Assembly: GCF_000980815.1 (NCBI RefSeq) | Contig: NZ_CP011311.1 | Coordinates: 658,627-722,626, forward strand | Length of the DNA: 64,000 nucleotides | Source of the DNA: Corynebacterium camporealensis | Lineage (GTDB): Bacteria > Actinomycetota > Actinomycetes > Mycobacteriales > Mycobacteriaceae | Direction of reading: 5' to 3' | In this document: in pieces, positions 1 through 8,702 of the stretch | Layout of the letters: each line of letters begins with the position of its first letter | Numbering within the stretch: position 1 is the first letter of the stretch | Made by a program: the position numbers and the translations under genes | The notes under the pieces: generated by a model | Database searches by the model: none | What the model saw: only the letters and a program-made list of their open reading frames with translations | Told to the model about the DNA's origin: nothing

Positions 1-1184
1 CGCTGTACTTCTTCGAACGCACTGGTGAGGCGCTCGCCTCCGATCGTCGCTGGCTGTCCAGCAACCGCGAGTCACTGGATTCTGAGCTGGTCACGCTGTT
101 GCTGCAGGGCCCCAGCGATACCTTGAGCCCGGGTACGGTGTCGATGATTCCTGCTGGTGCCAGCTTCGTCGGCTACGAGGGCGGTGCCTATCGTTTCGCA
201 GGCATGACCAGCATGGATAGCGAGGAGCGTCGCAAGTTCGCAGCCCAGCTGGTCTGGACGCTGAACAACGCTGGTTTCCGCGGCCCCTTCGAGGTCATCG
301 CCGATGGCGCCCCGCTGGTCGAGGGGCTCAAGGAGATGACCATCGATGACTTCTCCGAGTTCAATCCGCGCGACCCTGCCAGCACCGTCAGCGATCTCTA
401 TGCGCTTTACGGTGGCAACCTGCTCGACGTGACCACCGAAGGCACCGAACCAGTCCCTGGTGCTACCGGCAACATTCAGTCTGCCGATGTCTCCTCCCAG
501 GGCGCGGTGGCCGCGGTGCGCAAGCTCGACGAGCGCAACTCGCAGTTGTTCATGGGCGAAATCGGTGCGGGACTGGAAGAATCGCTGTCCGCACGCACGC
601 TGTCCCGACCGAGTTTCGAGCTGGCTGGCGATGCCGCCTGGACCGTTGTCGATGGCTCCCGCGTGGTCCGCGTCAAGCTCTCGGAAGGCCAGCGCATCAC
701 CGAATCCGAGGTCGATACTTCCGCTCTCGATGACATTGACGGCGAGATTTCCGTGCTGCGATTGTCCTCGACCGGCGCGCGCGTAGCCATGATCATCAAC
801 GGTGGTGTCTACACCGGCGTGGTCGCCCGCTCCCAGGACGGCGAGTACCGGATTGCCAGCGTCCGCGAGATTTACCCCGACATCGGCGATAGCGCCCTGG
901 CGCTGGACTGGCAGCAGGATGGCTCGCTCATCGTCGGCACTGCCAACACCGATTCGCCCATCTGGCGTATTGAGCAGGACGGTTCCGCCTCCACCGCGAT
1001 GGCCTCGGGCAACGTCTCCGCACCGGTTGTCGCACTCGAGGTCTCGCCGTCGGCGATCTACCTCACCGATTCCCAGGCCATGCTGGAACTGCCCAGCGCG
1101 GATACCGAAGCCAACCAGTCCAGCTTCTGGCGCGAAGTCCCCGGCGTGCAAGGCCGCCGCTCAGCACCTATCGTGGCTAACTAG
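1..1184 (+). CDS. lpqB: LpqB lipoprotein, C-terminal part (5' end outside window)
   Basis: The reading frame is open from base 3, so the lipoprotein signal and N-terminus lie to the left. The visible part starts inside a GerMN-type domain (about the first 130 residues, from LYFFERTGEA), followed by about 260 residues with the repeating beta-strand pattern of the LpqB propeller. LpqB is a cell-envelope lipoprotein encoded directly after mtrA-mtrB and known to modulate the MtrB sensor kinase; comF follows 23 bases downstream, as in C. glutamicum and mycobacteria. The identification rests on this order and on the GerMN-plus-propeller layout. It ends at a TAG at 1182-1184. Confidence 0.88.
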   Translation, partial: LYFFERTGEALASDRRWLSSNRESLDSELVTLLLQGPSDTLSPGTVSMIPAGASFVGYEGGAYRFAGMTSMDSEERRKFAAQLVWTLNNAGFRGPFEVIADGAPLVEGLKEMTIDDFSEFNPRDPASTVSDLYALYGGNLLDVTTEGTEPVPGATGNIQSADVSSQGAVAAVRKLDERNSQLFMGEIGAGLEESLSARTLSRPSFELAGDAAWTVVDGSRVVRVKLSEGQRITESEVDTSALDDIDGEISVLRLSSTGARVAMIINGGVYTGVVARSQDGEYRIASVREIYPDIGDSALALDWQQDGSLIVGTANTDSPIWRIEQDGSASTAMASGNVSAPVVALEVSPSAIYLTDSQAMLELPSADTEANQSSFWREVPGVQGRRSAPIVAN

Positions 1185-1207
1185 CACGACATTACGGGGG
1201 AGGGGAC

Positions 1208-1861
1208 ATGTTGCCATGGTGGGCGCAGCTCGGCGAGCTCATCCTGCCCAGGTCCTGCGCGGGCTGCGGCGCGCCCGGCGACATTCTGTGCACTGCTTGC
1301 CGATGCCACCTGCAGCAAGTACCCAGTCCCATCCACCGCCCCAGAGATTTGGGCACCCGGGTCTTTGCCTTGGGCCCGTATTCGGACATCCGCCGCTCTG
1401 CGATTATTGCGATGAAGGAGCAAAACAACCAGGCCGTGCGCGACTACATCGGCGCTGTCTTTGCCGCCGGTCTCGATTACCTGCGTGCCCGCGGCGATAT
1501 CCCCGAAAACTTCTGTCTGGTTCCGGCACCGACACGTCCGCGCAGTGCCCGGGCCCGCGGTGGGGATCCGGTGGAGCAGTGGTGTGCTTACGTCGCAAAG
1601 CATCTGCCCGGGGTGAGTTACCTGCCCGCGCTGACGTTGCGGCAACAAGTGACCGACCAATCCCGTCTGGATGCGGCCCAGCGGTGGAAAAATATGCGGG
1701 ATGCGGTGCAGGCGCGGGACATCGTTAAGCATGTGGCAGGACGGCCGGTGATTGTGCTGGATGACGTGGTGACCACGGGTGCTACGCTGGCGGCAGCTGT
1801 GGCGACGTTGCGGGGTGCGGGCGCGGTGGTTCGCGGTGGTCTCGTGCTTGCCGATGCATAA
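1208..1861 (+). CDS. ComF family phosphoribosyltransferase-like protein
   Basis: 217 residues. An N-terminal zinc ribbon (CAGC at 18-21 and CTAC further on, a CxxC pair) precedes a phosphoribosyltransferase fold carrying the PRPP-binding loop VIVLDDVVTTGATL near residue 180. This is the usual ComF layout; in competent bacteria ComF helps single-stranded DNA import, while in actinobacteria its role is unclear. ATG at 1208 follows a GGGGGAGGGG purine run with good spacing. It lies 23 bases after lpqB and is probably co-transcribed with it. It contains two copies of the repeated word GCTTGCCGATG, at 1295 (out of the Leu-Ala-Asp frame) and at 1846. Confidence 0.88.
   Translation: MLPWWAQLGELILPRSCAGCGAPGDILCTACRCHLQQVPSPIHRPRDLGTRVFALGPYSDIRRSAIIAMKEQNNQAVRDYIGAVFAAGLDYLRARGDIPENFCLVPAPTRPRSARARGGDPVEQWCAYVAKHLPGVSYLPALTLRQQVTDQSRLDAAQRWKNMRDAVQARDIVKHVAGRPVIVLDDVVTTGATLAAAVATLRGAGAVVRGGLVLADA
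1295..1305 (+). repeat. Repeated 11-mer GCTTGCCGATG (first of 15 copies)
   Basis: Exact copies on the plus strand start at 1295, 1846, 5046, 18085, 25336, 27755, 45848, 49029, 53305 and 57612. Reverse-complement copies start at 9644, 9845, 15369, 28836 and 29237. Every copy lies inside a gene and reads in the sense direction of that gene. Thirteen are read CTT-GCC-GAT (Leu-Ala-Asp); the copies at 1295 and 28836 are read in other frames, so protein sequence alone does not explain the word. Eight copies continue with CC. Function unknown. Confidence 0.8.
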
Positions 1862-1910
1862 AATAACCCCCTCAGTCCCGTTGGTTATGACCACTGGTAA
1901 CATGGTTGGT

Positions 1911-1990
1911 GTCACAAGGGATAACGACTGTGACCCGCGAAAACTTAAAATCTTTTAAGAAAGTGCTGGTCACAAAGGTTATAGACTGTG
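1911..1990 (+). promoter_or_regulatory. hpf upstream control region: 22-bp direct repeat around a nested palindrome
   Basis: Two copies of a 22-base element starting GTCACAA and ending GACTGTG lie at 1911-1932 and 1969-1990 (18 of 22 identical, 58 bases apart). Between and overlapping them is a symmetric structure: TGTGACC (1929-1935), 8 bases, CTTAAAA-TC-TTTTAAG (1944-1959), 8 bases, then GGTCACA (1968-1974). The second direct repeat contains TATAGA, a plausible -10 hexamer, 38 bases before the hpf start; the first contains a weaker GATAAC. I infer tandem promoters with a dyad operator. It is not the CRP/GlxR type, which would read TGTGA then TCACA. Confidence 0.55.
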
Positions 1991-2027
1991 CACTCTGTTC
2001 AGTCCCACAAGATAAGGGAGGCAATTC

Positions 2028-2669
2028 ATGTCCCAGCCAACCAATGCCCAGGTCACGATCACCGGCCGTAACGTTGAGGTGCCGGAGCACTTCCAAGAGC
2101 GCGTGACCGAGAAGTTGGCCAAGATTGAACGACTCGACCCGACGCTGACTTTCTTCCACGTCGAGCTGAAGCACGAGCCAAACCCGCGCCGTGATTCCGA
2201 GTCGGACCGCATCCAGATCACCGCGACCGGCAAGGGCCACATTGCTCGTGCCGAGGCCAAGGAAGACTCCTTCTACGCAGCACTCGAAACTGCACTGGCT
2301 AAGATGGAGCGCTCCCTGCGCAAGGTGAAGGTGCGCCGCGAGAACGTCAAGTCCGGCCACCGTGCCCAGAAGGGTACCGGCGAGTTGGCAGCAGAGATGG
2401 TGGCCAAGGCTGAGGCCAACCGTGCCAAGGAAGAGCGCTACGTCGACCCGTACGCCGAGACCGTCGAGGACGTTCGCCCGGGTCAGATCGTGCGTACCAA
2501 GGAGCACTCCGCTACCCCGATGAGCGTTGATGAGGCTCTGTCCGAGATGGAGCTGGTGGGACACGACTTCTACCTGTTCATCAACGAAGAAAACAACAAG
2601 CCTTCGGTTGTCTACCGTCGTCACGCTTTCGACTACGGTCTGATCTCCTTGGGTGAAGACGAGAAGTAA
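2028..2669 (+). CDS. hpf: Ribosome hibernation promoting factor, long form
   Basis: 213 residues. The N-terminal beta-alpha-beta domain (about 1-105, starting NAQVTITGRNVEVPEHFQE) binds the 30S decoding centre. A charged linker leads to a C-terminal dimerisation domain (about 150-213, ending in the typical FYLFINEE...VVYRRHAFDYGLISL pattern). The two-domain long form forms 100S ribosome dimers in other bacteria. ATG 2028 follows AAGGGAGG with 6-base spacing. It has its own elaborate promoter region (1911-1990), in keeping with growth-phase control, and lies before secA as in C. glutamicum. Confidence 0.95.
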   Translation: MSQPTNAQVTITGRNVEVPEHFQERVTEKLAKIERLDPTLTFFHVELKHEPNPRRDSESDRIQITATGKGHIARAEAKEDSFYAALETALAKMERSLRKVKVRRENVKSGHRAQKGTGELAAEMVAKAEANRAKEERYVDPYAETVEDVRPGQIVRTKEHSATPMSVDEALSEMELVGHDFYLFINEENNKPSVVYRRHAFDYGLISLGEDEK

Positions 2670-2686
2670 TCCTTCTTCTTTCTCCG

Positions 2687-2715
2687 ACCCGTCCACTGGT
2701 TTCCGGTGGGCGGGT
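2687..2715 (+). terminator. Hairpin after hpf
   Basis: ACCCGTCCAC at 2687-2696 pairs with GTGGGCGGGT at 2706-2715 (one G-T pair) across a 9-base loop. The following stretch is only moderately T-rich. It lies 17 bases after the hpf stop and probably ends that transcript. Confidence 0.55.
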
Positions 2716-2782
2716 TGTTGCATTTCTGAATACTCTCAGGGATTACCCAGTAGCCCAAAGGGTCTTGGCGCAGGGTTGTGCG

Positions 2783-2788
2783 TACAAT
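2783..2788 (+). promoter_or_regulatory. Probable secA promoter -10 element
   Basis: TACAAT, preceded by TGTGCG, lies 44 bases before the secA start and after the hpf hairpin. No convincing -35 hexamer is visible at 17 bases. Confidence 0.4.
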
Positions 2789-2832
2789 GGTTCGAGTTAA
2801 CAATTTTGTCGCGATGAGAAGGACTACCCCAA

Positions 2833-5370
2833 GTGTTTGGACTCTCCAAGCTGCTGCGCGCCGGTGAAGGACGCACCGTCAAGCGCCTGGCCAAGATGGC
2901 CGATGAAGTCATTGCCCTGGAAGACGATTACGCCCAGCTAAGCGATGAAGAACTCAAGGCCAAGACCGACGAGTTCAAAGAGCGCCTCGCGGGCAAGGAG
3001 GAGATGAACGACATCCTCCTCGAGGCTTTCGCCACCGTGCGTGAAGCTGCCTGGCGCGTGCTCGGCCAGAAGCACTACAAGGTGCAGGTCATGGGTGGTG
3101 CGGCCCTGCACTTCGGCAACGTTGCGGAGATGCGCACCGGTGAGGGCAAGACCCTGACCTCGCTGCTGCCGGCCTACCTCAATGCCCTAGAGGGCAAGGG
3201 CGTGCACATCGTGACCGTCAACGATTACCTCGCCAAGCGTGACGCCGAGATGATGGGTCGTGTGCACCGCTGGCTCGGGCTTGAGGTCGGCGTCATCCTG
3301 TCGGAGATGCGTCCGTCTGAGCGCAAGGCCGCCTACGACTGCGATATCACCTATGGCACCAACAACGAGCTGGGCTTTGATTACCTGCGCGACAACATGG
3401 TGCGTTCGCTTAACGATGTCGTGCAGCGCGGCCACAACTACTGCATCGTCGACGAGGTCGACTCCATTCTTATCGACGAAGCGCGTACTCCTTTGATCAT
3501 CTCCGGCCCGGTGGACGGCTCGTCGCAGTTCTACGGTGTCTTCTCCCAGCTGGCACCGCGCATGCGCGAAGGCATCCACTACGAGGTCGACCACAAAAAG
3601 CGCACCATTGGCGTGCTGGAAGAGGGCGTGGAATACGTCGAGGACCAGTTGGGCATCGACAACCTGTACGCCCCGGAGCACTCCCAGCTGGTGTCGTACC
3701 TGAACAACGCGCTGAAGGCCAAGGAGCTGTTTACCCGCGATAAGGACTACATCGTGCGCAACGGTGAAGTCATGATCGTTGACGGCTTTACCGGCCGTGT
3801 GCTGGCAGGTCGCCGCTACAACGAGGGCATGCACCAGGCCATTGAGGCCAAAGAGGGCGTGGAGATCAAAAACGAGAACCAGACCCTGGCGACCGTGACT
3901 CTGCAGAACTACTTCCGTCTTTACGACAAGATTTCCGGTATGACCGGTACCGCAGAGACCGAGGCAGCCGAGCTGCACTCCATCTACGGCCTGGATGTGG
4001 TCTCCATTCCGACCAACAAGCCGAACCAGCGTACCGACCACTCCGACCGCATTTACAAGACCCAGGAGGCTAAGTTCTCCGCGGTGGTCGACGATATTGC
4101 GGAGCACGTTGAGAACAACCAGCCAGTTCTGGTCGGTACCACTTCCGTTGAGCGTTCCGAGTACCTCTCGCAGCTGCTGGAAAAGCGCGGCATCGAGCAC
4201 TCTGTTCTGAATGCGAAGCACCACGAGCAGGAGGGCCAGATTGTCGCCCGCGCGGGTCGTCCGGGCACCGTCACCGTGGCTACCAACATGGCAGGCCGCG
4301 GTACCGATATCGTGCTCGGTGGCAACCCCGAAGTCATCCTGGATGAGAAGCTGCGCGACCGCGGCCTCGACCCGTTTGAGGACGAAGAGCGCTACCAGGA
4401 AGCCTGGGATGCCGAGATCGATGAGGAAAAGGAACGCTCCAAGAAGCAGGGCGACCTCGTCCGCGAAGCCGGTGGCCTCTACGTTCTGGGTACTGAGCGC
4501 CACGAGTCTCGCCGTATTGATAACCAGCTGCGCGGTCGTACCGGCCGTCAGGGCGACCCGGGCGAGACCCGTTTCTACCTGTCCATGCGCGATGAGCTGA
4601 TGGTTCGCTTCGTCGGCCAGTCCATGGAAAACATGATGAACCGTCTGAATGTGCCTGACGATGTCCCCATCGACTCCAAGATGGTCTCCAACTCCGTCAA
4701 GGGCGCCCAGGCCCAGGTCGAGAACCAGAACTTCGAGATGCGTAAGAACGTCCTGAAGTACGACGAGGTCCTCAACGAGCAGCGCAAGGTCGTCTACTCG
4801 ACCCGCCACGAAATCCTGGATGCCGGCGACCTCAAGGACAACATCCGCAGCATGATCGACGACACCATCTCCGCTTACGTCGCTGGCGCTACCGCGACCG
4901 GCTACGTCGAGGACTGGAACCTCGATGAGCTGTGGAACGCCCTGGAGTCCCTCTACGGCCCGTCCATGTCCCACGAGTCCCTCGTCGAGGGCAGCGAGTA
5001 CGGCTCGGCAGGTGAGCTCACCGCAGAGCAGCTTCGCGATGCATTGCTTGCCGATGCCCACGCCCAGTACGACGAGCTGGAAGACCACATCACCTCCATC
5101 GGCGGCGAGAAGCAAATGCGCAACACCGAGCGCATGGTCATCCTGCCAATCATCGACCAGAAGTGGCGCGAGCACCTCTACGAGATGGATTACCTCAAGG
5201 AAGGCATCGGCCTGCGTGCCATGGCCCAGCGCGACCCACTGGTCGAGTACCAGAAAGAAGGCGGCGACCTCTTCAACGCCATGAACGACGGCGTGAAGGA
5301 AGAAACCGTCCGCCAGCTGTTCATGCTGCGCAAGCAGTTCGCGAAGCAGGAAGAAACCGCGGAAGTCTAA
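2833..5370 (+). CDS. secA: Preprotein translocase ATPase SecA (SecA1)
   Basis: 845 residues, the normal size for the housekeeping actinobacterial SecA1. SecA drives unfolded preproteins through SecYEG at the membrane using ATP. Visible signatures are MRTGEGKT (Walker A, about residue 101), the [20 protein letters not shown] segment (Walker B/DEAD region), [10 protein letters not shown], and the [11 protein letters not shown] helicase motif VI. The C-terminus lacks the zinc-binding cysteine tail found in E. coli SecA, as is usual in this group. The start is GTG at 2833 behind GAAGGA. Copy 3 of the repeated 11-mer lies at 5046. A strong terminator follows. Confidence 0.98.
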   Translation: MFGLSKLLRAGEGRTVKRLAKMADEVIALEDDYAQLSDEELKAKTDEFKERLAGKEEMNDILLEAFATVREAAWRVLGQKHYKVQVMGGAALHFGNVAEMRTGEGKTLTSLLPAYLNALEGKGVHIVTVNDYLAKRDAEMMGRVHRWLGLEVGVILSEMRPSERKAAYDCDITYGTNNELGFDYLRDNMVRSLNDVVQRGHNYCIVDEVDSILIDEARTPLIISGPVDGSSQFYGVFSQLAPRMREGIHYEVDHKKRTIGVLEEGVEYVEDQLGIDNLYAPEHSQLVSYLNNALKAKELFTRDKDYIVRNGEVMIVDGFTGRVLAGRRYNEGMHQAIEAKEGVEIKNENQTLATVTLQNYFRLYDKISGMTGTAETEAAELHSIYGLDVVSIPTNKPNQRTDHSDRIYKTQEAKFSAVVDDIAEHVENNQPVLVGTTSVERSEYLSQLLEKRGIEHSVLNAKHHEQEGQIVARAGRPGTVTVATNMAGRGTDIVLGGNPEVILDEKLRDRGLDPFEDEERYQEAWDAEIDEEKERSKKQGDLVREAGGLYVLGTERHESRRIDNQLRGRTGRQGDPGETRFYLSMRDELMVRFVGQSMENMMNRLNVPDDVPIDSKMVSNSVKGAQAQVENQNFEMRKNVLKYDEVLNEQRKVVYSTRHEILDAGDLKDNIRSMIDDTISAYVAGATATGYVEDWNLDELWNALESLYGPSMSHESLVEGSEYGSAGELTAEQLRDALLADAHAQYDELEDHITSIGGEKQMRNTERMVILPIIDQKWREHLYEMDYLKEGIGLRAMAQRDPLVEYQKEGGDLFNAMNDGVKEETVRQLFMLRKQFAKQEETAEV

Positions 5371-5404
5371 AAGACTTCCGCGGGGACGAAACCTCGCTTC
5401 ACTT

Positions 5405-5434
5405 AATGCCCAGTCGCTCGACTGGGCATTTTTC
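5405..5434 (+). terminator. Rho-independent terminator after secA
   Basis: AATGCCCAGTCG (5405-5416) pairs with CGACTGGGCATT (5419-5430), followed by a TTTT run. This is a near-perfect 12-bp stem ending the secA transcript. Confidence 0.9.
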
Positions 5435-5488
5435 TGTCTAAAGTATTAGAATTATTGGAACATCATTGTCGTTGCTAGGGGATTAGCT

Positions 5489-6205
5489 ATGTGGTCTCGT
5501 TTCTCACTGCGTTGGGGTCTACCCGCAGTGCTGTCTGCGAGCCTGCTGAGCAGCACCGTTGCTGTAGCCTCCCCGCCGGAGCAGACCGCCGAGACTCGCC
5601 AAGAAACCTGCGAGGTTGAACTCAACCCGCAAGAGCAGCAGTCCTACCAGGACGCCGCGACCGAGATTTACCACCTCGCCGCTGAGCGCAAAGATGCGCT
5701 TGCCGAGTTCGAGGTCCTCCAGCCTGCCGACCTCGATTCCGCATTCAGCTTCTACTTTGATGCACCGACTGCCGACTTTCCCTGGCAGCCGCGCGAAGTC
5801 GCCGTCGATAAAGGCCAAGGCGTTGTCACCGAACGCGCCATCCTGACCTACCTGCGTCACCTCTCTGAGGACTACGCCTACGTCGTCGACGCAGCGCAGA
5901 CCGGCGTACTTGCCGAGCGCACCGCCACCGAACCCATCGAAGGCGCCTTCCCCGAGCAATTCCCGGCCTATCAGCATGCCCTCGAGCGCAGCGCAGAGCT
6001 GAGCAACCGCGTCACCGCCCCGTGTGTCGAGGCGGCAGCTGAGGAAACCGCAGCCGGAGAAGCGGAAGCCGACGACCACGGCATGCCTGCCGGCATCACC
6101 GCCGCACTCGCCACCGCGACCGCGATGCTGCTCGGCGTGACCGTAAGCGGCTGGACTTCTGTCGACTGGGCAGAAATCCTGAGCACCATCGGCCGCCTCG
6201 TCTAA
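5489..6205 (+). CDS. Exported or membrane-anchored protein of unknown function
   Basis: 238 residues, no family recognised. An N-terminal signal peptide (WSRFSLRWGLPAVLSASLL...VAVAS, cleavage near residue 28) is followed by a helical Glu/Ala/Gln-rich domain. Two cysteines in the mature part, one near the start and one near residue 175, could form a disulfide. A hydrophobic C-terminal segment (about 197-222, TAALATATAMLLGVTVSGW) may anchor it. It stands alone after the secA terminator, and the start ATG follows GGGGA. A cell-envelope role is an inference from topology only. Confidence 0.7.
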   Translation: MWSRFSLRWGLPAVLSASLLSSTVAVASPPEQTAETRQETCEVELNPQEQQSYQDAATEIYHLAAERKDALAEFEVLQPADLDSAFSFYFDAPTADFPWQPREVAVDKGQGVVTERAILTYLRHLSEDYAYVVDAAQTGVLAERTATEPIEGAFPEQFPAYQHALERSAELSNRVTAPCVEAAAEETAAGEAEADDHGMPAGITAALATATAMLLGVTVSGWTSVDWAEILSTIGRLV

Positions 6206-6232
6206 ACCAGCGCCACGCCCTAGCGCGCCGCT

Positions 6233-6616
6233 TCACATCAGGCGAAAGCTGGTCAGCCGATCCTTGCCAAAAGTGCCCGTGAAGGCATGACTGTGCCTGC
6301 CAATTTGGGCTGATCCGAAGAATTCGCCACCGCCACGGGCGTGCAGGCTGCGCAATTCGCAGGGCACGCTGCGCAAGGAAGTGCCGTGCCCGCGTGACCA
6401 GGCCATCAAGTGCAGGCGAATGACGGGGTCGAAAGTCTCGCGGCGAATTTGGCGCAGTGGGCGAGCACCCGCGGCGACCTCGACGGCGATGCGGACGAGT
6501 GCGCGTGCTCTTTCCCGAATGCGCAAGTCTTCTTCGGTAGGCACGCGTTCATAACGAACTGGGTCAGCCGGCTGATAAAGCTGCAAGTGGCTAAACCCCG
6601 GGATGGGAACATACAT
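6233..6616 (-). CDS. Rv3235-like conserved protein
   Basis: 127 residues. It resembles the small actinobacterial Rv3235 family that sits near secA: a basic helical segment (TEEDLRIRERARALVRI, then RPLRQIRRETFDPVIRLHL) followed by a short beta-rich region (VPCELRSLHARGGGEFFGSAQI). Function unknown. A longer frame to 6688 exists, but the ATG at 6616 is preceded by AGGAG at ideal distance, so the shorter start is chosen. It is convergent with the exported protein at 5489-6205. Confidence 0.75.
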   Translation of the reverse strand: MYVPIPGFSHLQLYQPADPVRYERVPTEEDLRIRERARALVRIAVEVAAGARPLRQIRRETFDPVIRLHLMAWSRGHGTSLRSVPCELRSLHARGGGEFFGSAQIGRHSHAFTGTFGKDRLTSFRLM

Positions 6617-6785
6617 GGGCTCTCCTGAGCCCGGAAGAACAAAGCGACGCCCCCACATCATGACACAGCCCACACGAGCTCGCAGCACAACTGTGAGTTT
6701 CCTGAAAGGGGTGGGCGCGCTGAAAAATTTTCTTCGATATACTCTCGGGGGTTATCTACACGAACAACGTAAAGGACAAGTGATT

Positions 6786-7196
6786 ATGCGCGGTCTGATC
6801 GTCGATTACGTCGGCGTACTCGATGGCACTGAAGAAGACGTCAAGCGCTGGCGCAGCCTCTTTGCCGCAGCCAAGGCTAACGGCGTGGCAACGGCCATTC
6901 TTTCCAACGACCCAGGCGGCCCGGACGCCGAGCCCATCCGCGAGTGGGAATACCGCGGCATCGTCGACGCGGTCATCCTCTCCGGTGAGGTCGGAGCTGA
7001 AAAGCCGGAGCGCGCTGCATTCCAAGCAGCTGCCGATGCCATCGAGCTCCCTCTCAACGACTGCGTCATGGTCGACGACGGCATCCTCAACGTCCGCGCC
7101 GCCGTGGACTTCGGCATGGTCGGTATTCTCTATACCGTCTTTGACCGCAGCAGCGTCGAGATCCAGGCTCTGTTTGATATCGAGGGCGAGTTCTAA
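6786..7196 (+). CDS. HAD-like hydrolase family protein, catalytic acid missing
   Basis: 136 residues. It shows the core HAD motifs: nucleophile Asp7 in LIVDYVGVL, motif II Ser40 (AILSND), motif III Lys73 (GAEKPE) and motif IV Asp97-Asp98 (VMVDDG). The second motif-I aspartate (normally DxD) is Val9, so ordinary phosphatase chemistry is doubtful; a binding or pseudo-enzyme role is possible. There is no cap domain. ATG at 6786 follows AAAGGA; an upstream in-frame start at 6603 lacks a ribosome-binding site and runs through the promoter region. Its stop codon directly abuts the start of the DUF6912 gene, indicating translational coupling. Confidence 0.85.
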   Translation: MRGLIVDYVGVLDGTEEDVKRWRSLFAAAKANGVATAILSNDPGGPDAEPIREWEYRGIVDAVILSGEVGAEKPERAAFQAAADAIELPLNDCVMVDDGILNVRAAVDFGMVGILYTVFDRSSVEIQALFDIEGEF

Positions 7197-7706
7197 ATGG
7201 CACGCGTCTACCTGCCTGCCACCTTCGCCATGCTCACTGAGCTGCAGGAAACCGGCAAACTCCACGCCCGCTCGGGCTGGGGTTTCATGGTCACCCCGGC
7301 TCTGCGCGAGTTCTACACCGCCGGCGACGAAGAAGAAATCGCCTACGCGGCCTTCCTGGAAGCCTCCATGGCTTCGCTGCGTCTGCTCGCGATTGGCGAT
7401 GAAGACAAGTTCCCCTACCGCCGCGTGGTCATCTCCGTCGATGTTCCGGACAAGAACGTCACCGCACGCCCGGACATGGGTGAGCCGGTCGTCGCCCTGG
7501 AACCGGCAGCCATCGAGGTCGACGATGTCGCCGCCATCCACGTCGATATCGAGGAATCCGAAAAGGACACCGCCCGCGCCATCACCGCCATCGATACTGC
7601 GGACTTGGGCGATGAGGACGCAGAGCTGGCAGTTGGCGATGCCCTCGACAACTTCATGGCCTTCTACGACCCGACTGAGCTGCCTTTCCTCATCGAACTG
7701 CTCTAG
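7197..7706 (+). CDS. DUF6912 family protein
   Basis: 169 residues, acidic. The N-terminus (RVYLPATFAMLTELQETGKL, then FMVTPALREFYTAGDEEE) and the repeated Asp/Glu-rich strands (RRVVISVDVPD, AIHVDIEESE) fit this actinobacterial family of unknown function. Its ATG immediately follows the TAA of the HAD-like gene (taaatg), so the two are co-translated and probably act together. It ends convergently on rsgA with a 4-base overlap of the stop codons. Confidence 0.8.
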   Translation: MARVYLPATFAMLTELQETGKLHARSGWGFMVTPALREFYTAGDEEEIAYAAFLEASMASLRLLAIGDEDKFPYRRVVISVDVPDKNVTARPDMGEPVVALEPAAIEVDDVAAIHVDIEESEKDTARAITAIDTADLGDEDAELAVGDALDNFMAFYDPTELPFLIELL

Positions 7707-8701
7707 TTCTCCCAGTCGACGTTGGTGCGCAGCGCCGCCAGCAGGCGCCGCACCGCGTCCCGACGCCTAGCCGAGGCAGTATCTTCTTCAATCTCATCCA
7801 ACCCGCACTCCGGGTCGGTTGGGGGACCGGCGTGCGTGCATCCACGCGGACAATTCTCCGTCGCTTCGGCCAGGTCCTCAAAGACGCCCAACACGGTATC
7901 TGCGTCCACGTGCGCCAGACCGAAAGAACGGATGCCCGGGGTATCAATCAACCAGCCATCCTCTAACGGCAGCGCCACGGATTGGGTCGAGGTGTGCCTG
8001 CCCTTGCCGACGGCCGAAACCTCACCGGTCTCGCGATCCGCATCGGGAATCAGGCGGTTGACCAGCGTCGATTTTCCCACTCCAGAATGCCCAATCAGGG
8101 CAGTCACATGGCCCTCAACAACCTTGGAGACTGCATCCAGCGAGTCATCCACGCCCGCAGTCACCACGGGCACATCCAGATCGGCAAACTCCGCTGCGAA
8201 AGGTGCCGGGTCCGCCAGGTCCGTCTTGGTCAGGCACAGCACTGGCGAGACATTGCCCACGAACGCAGCAATCAGTGCGCGCTCCACAAACCCCGAGCGC
8301 GGCGGCGGATCCGCCACAGCCGTGACAATCAGCATCTGGTCAGCATTGGCCACCACGATGCGCTCATAAGGATCCGTATCATCCGCAGTACGCCGCAGTA
8401 CCGACGTGCGCTCCGCAAGCTTAACGATGCGCCCGAGCGTATCCTTCTTACCCGACGTATCACCCACCACGCCCACGCGGTCACCGACTTCGATGGGGGT
8501 GCGTCCCAGCTCGCGGGCGCGCATGGTGGTGACCACGGGACCATCGTCAAGTGCAACGCCCCAACGCCCGCGGTCTTTGGTAATCACCATGCCGAACTTG
8601 GCGTTTTTGTGCTTCGGGCGGTCCTTCGTACGCGGCCGCGAGCCCTTGCCGGGGCGCACGCGCACATCGGATTCGTCATAAGAGCGAAAGCTGCGAGCCA
8701 C
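7703..8701 (-). CDS. rsgA: Ribosome small-subunit GTPase RsgA
   Basis: 332 residues. A circularly permuted GTPase that checks late 30S maturation: an N-terminal OB-like region (GRWGVALDDGPVV), then G4 (LTKTDLAD), G1 (GHSGVGKSTLVN), G3 (DTPG), and a C-terminal Cys/His zinc site (ENCPRGCTHAG, then DPECG). GTG at 8701 starts one base after the aroA stop codon, so the two are co-transcribed. The longer in-frame extension upstream would lie inside aroA and is rejected. Confidence 0.95.
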   Translation of the reverse strand: MARSFRSYDESDVRVRPGKGSRPRTKDRPKHKNAKFGMVITKDRGRWGVALDDGPVVTTMRARELGRTPIEVGDRVGVVGDTSGKKDTLGRIVKLAERTSVLRRTADDTDPYERIVVANADQMLIVTAVADPPPRSGFVERALIAAFVGNVSPVLCLTKTDLADPAPFAAEFADLDVPVVTAGVDDSLDAVSKVVEGHVTALIGHSGVGKSTLVNRLIPDADRETGEVSAVGKGRHTSTQSVALPLEDGWLIDTPGIRSFGLAHVDADTVLGVFEDLAEATENCPRGCTHAGPPTDPECGLDEIEEDTASARRRDAVRRLLAALRTNVDWEN

Positions 8702-8702
8702 G

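Noticed and set aside
1911..1974. CRP/GlxR binding site before hpf
   Set aside because: The half-sites read GTCACA then TGTGAC with the wrong order and spacing for the TGTGA-N6-TCACA pattern.
3187..5175. A 662-codon open frame antisense to secA
   Set aside because: It is a mirror of secA codon usage in GC-rich DNA, has no ribosome-binding site and no recognisable domain.
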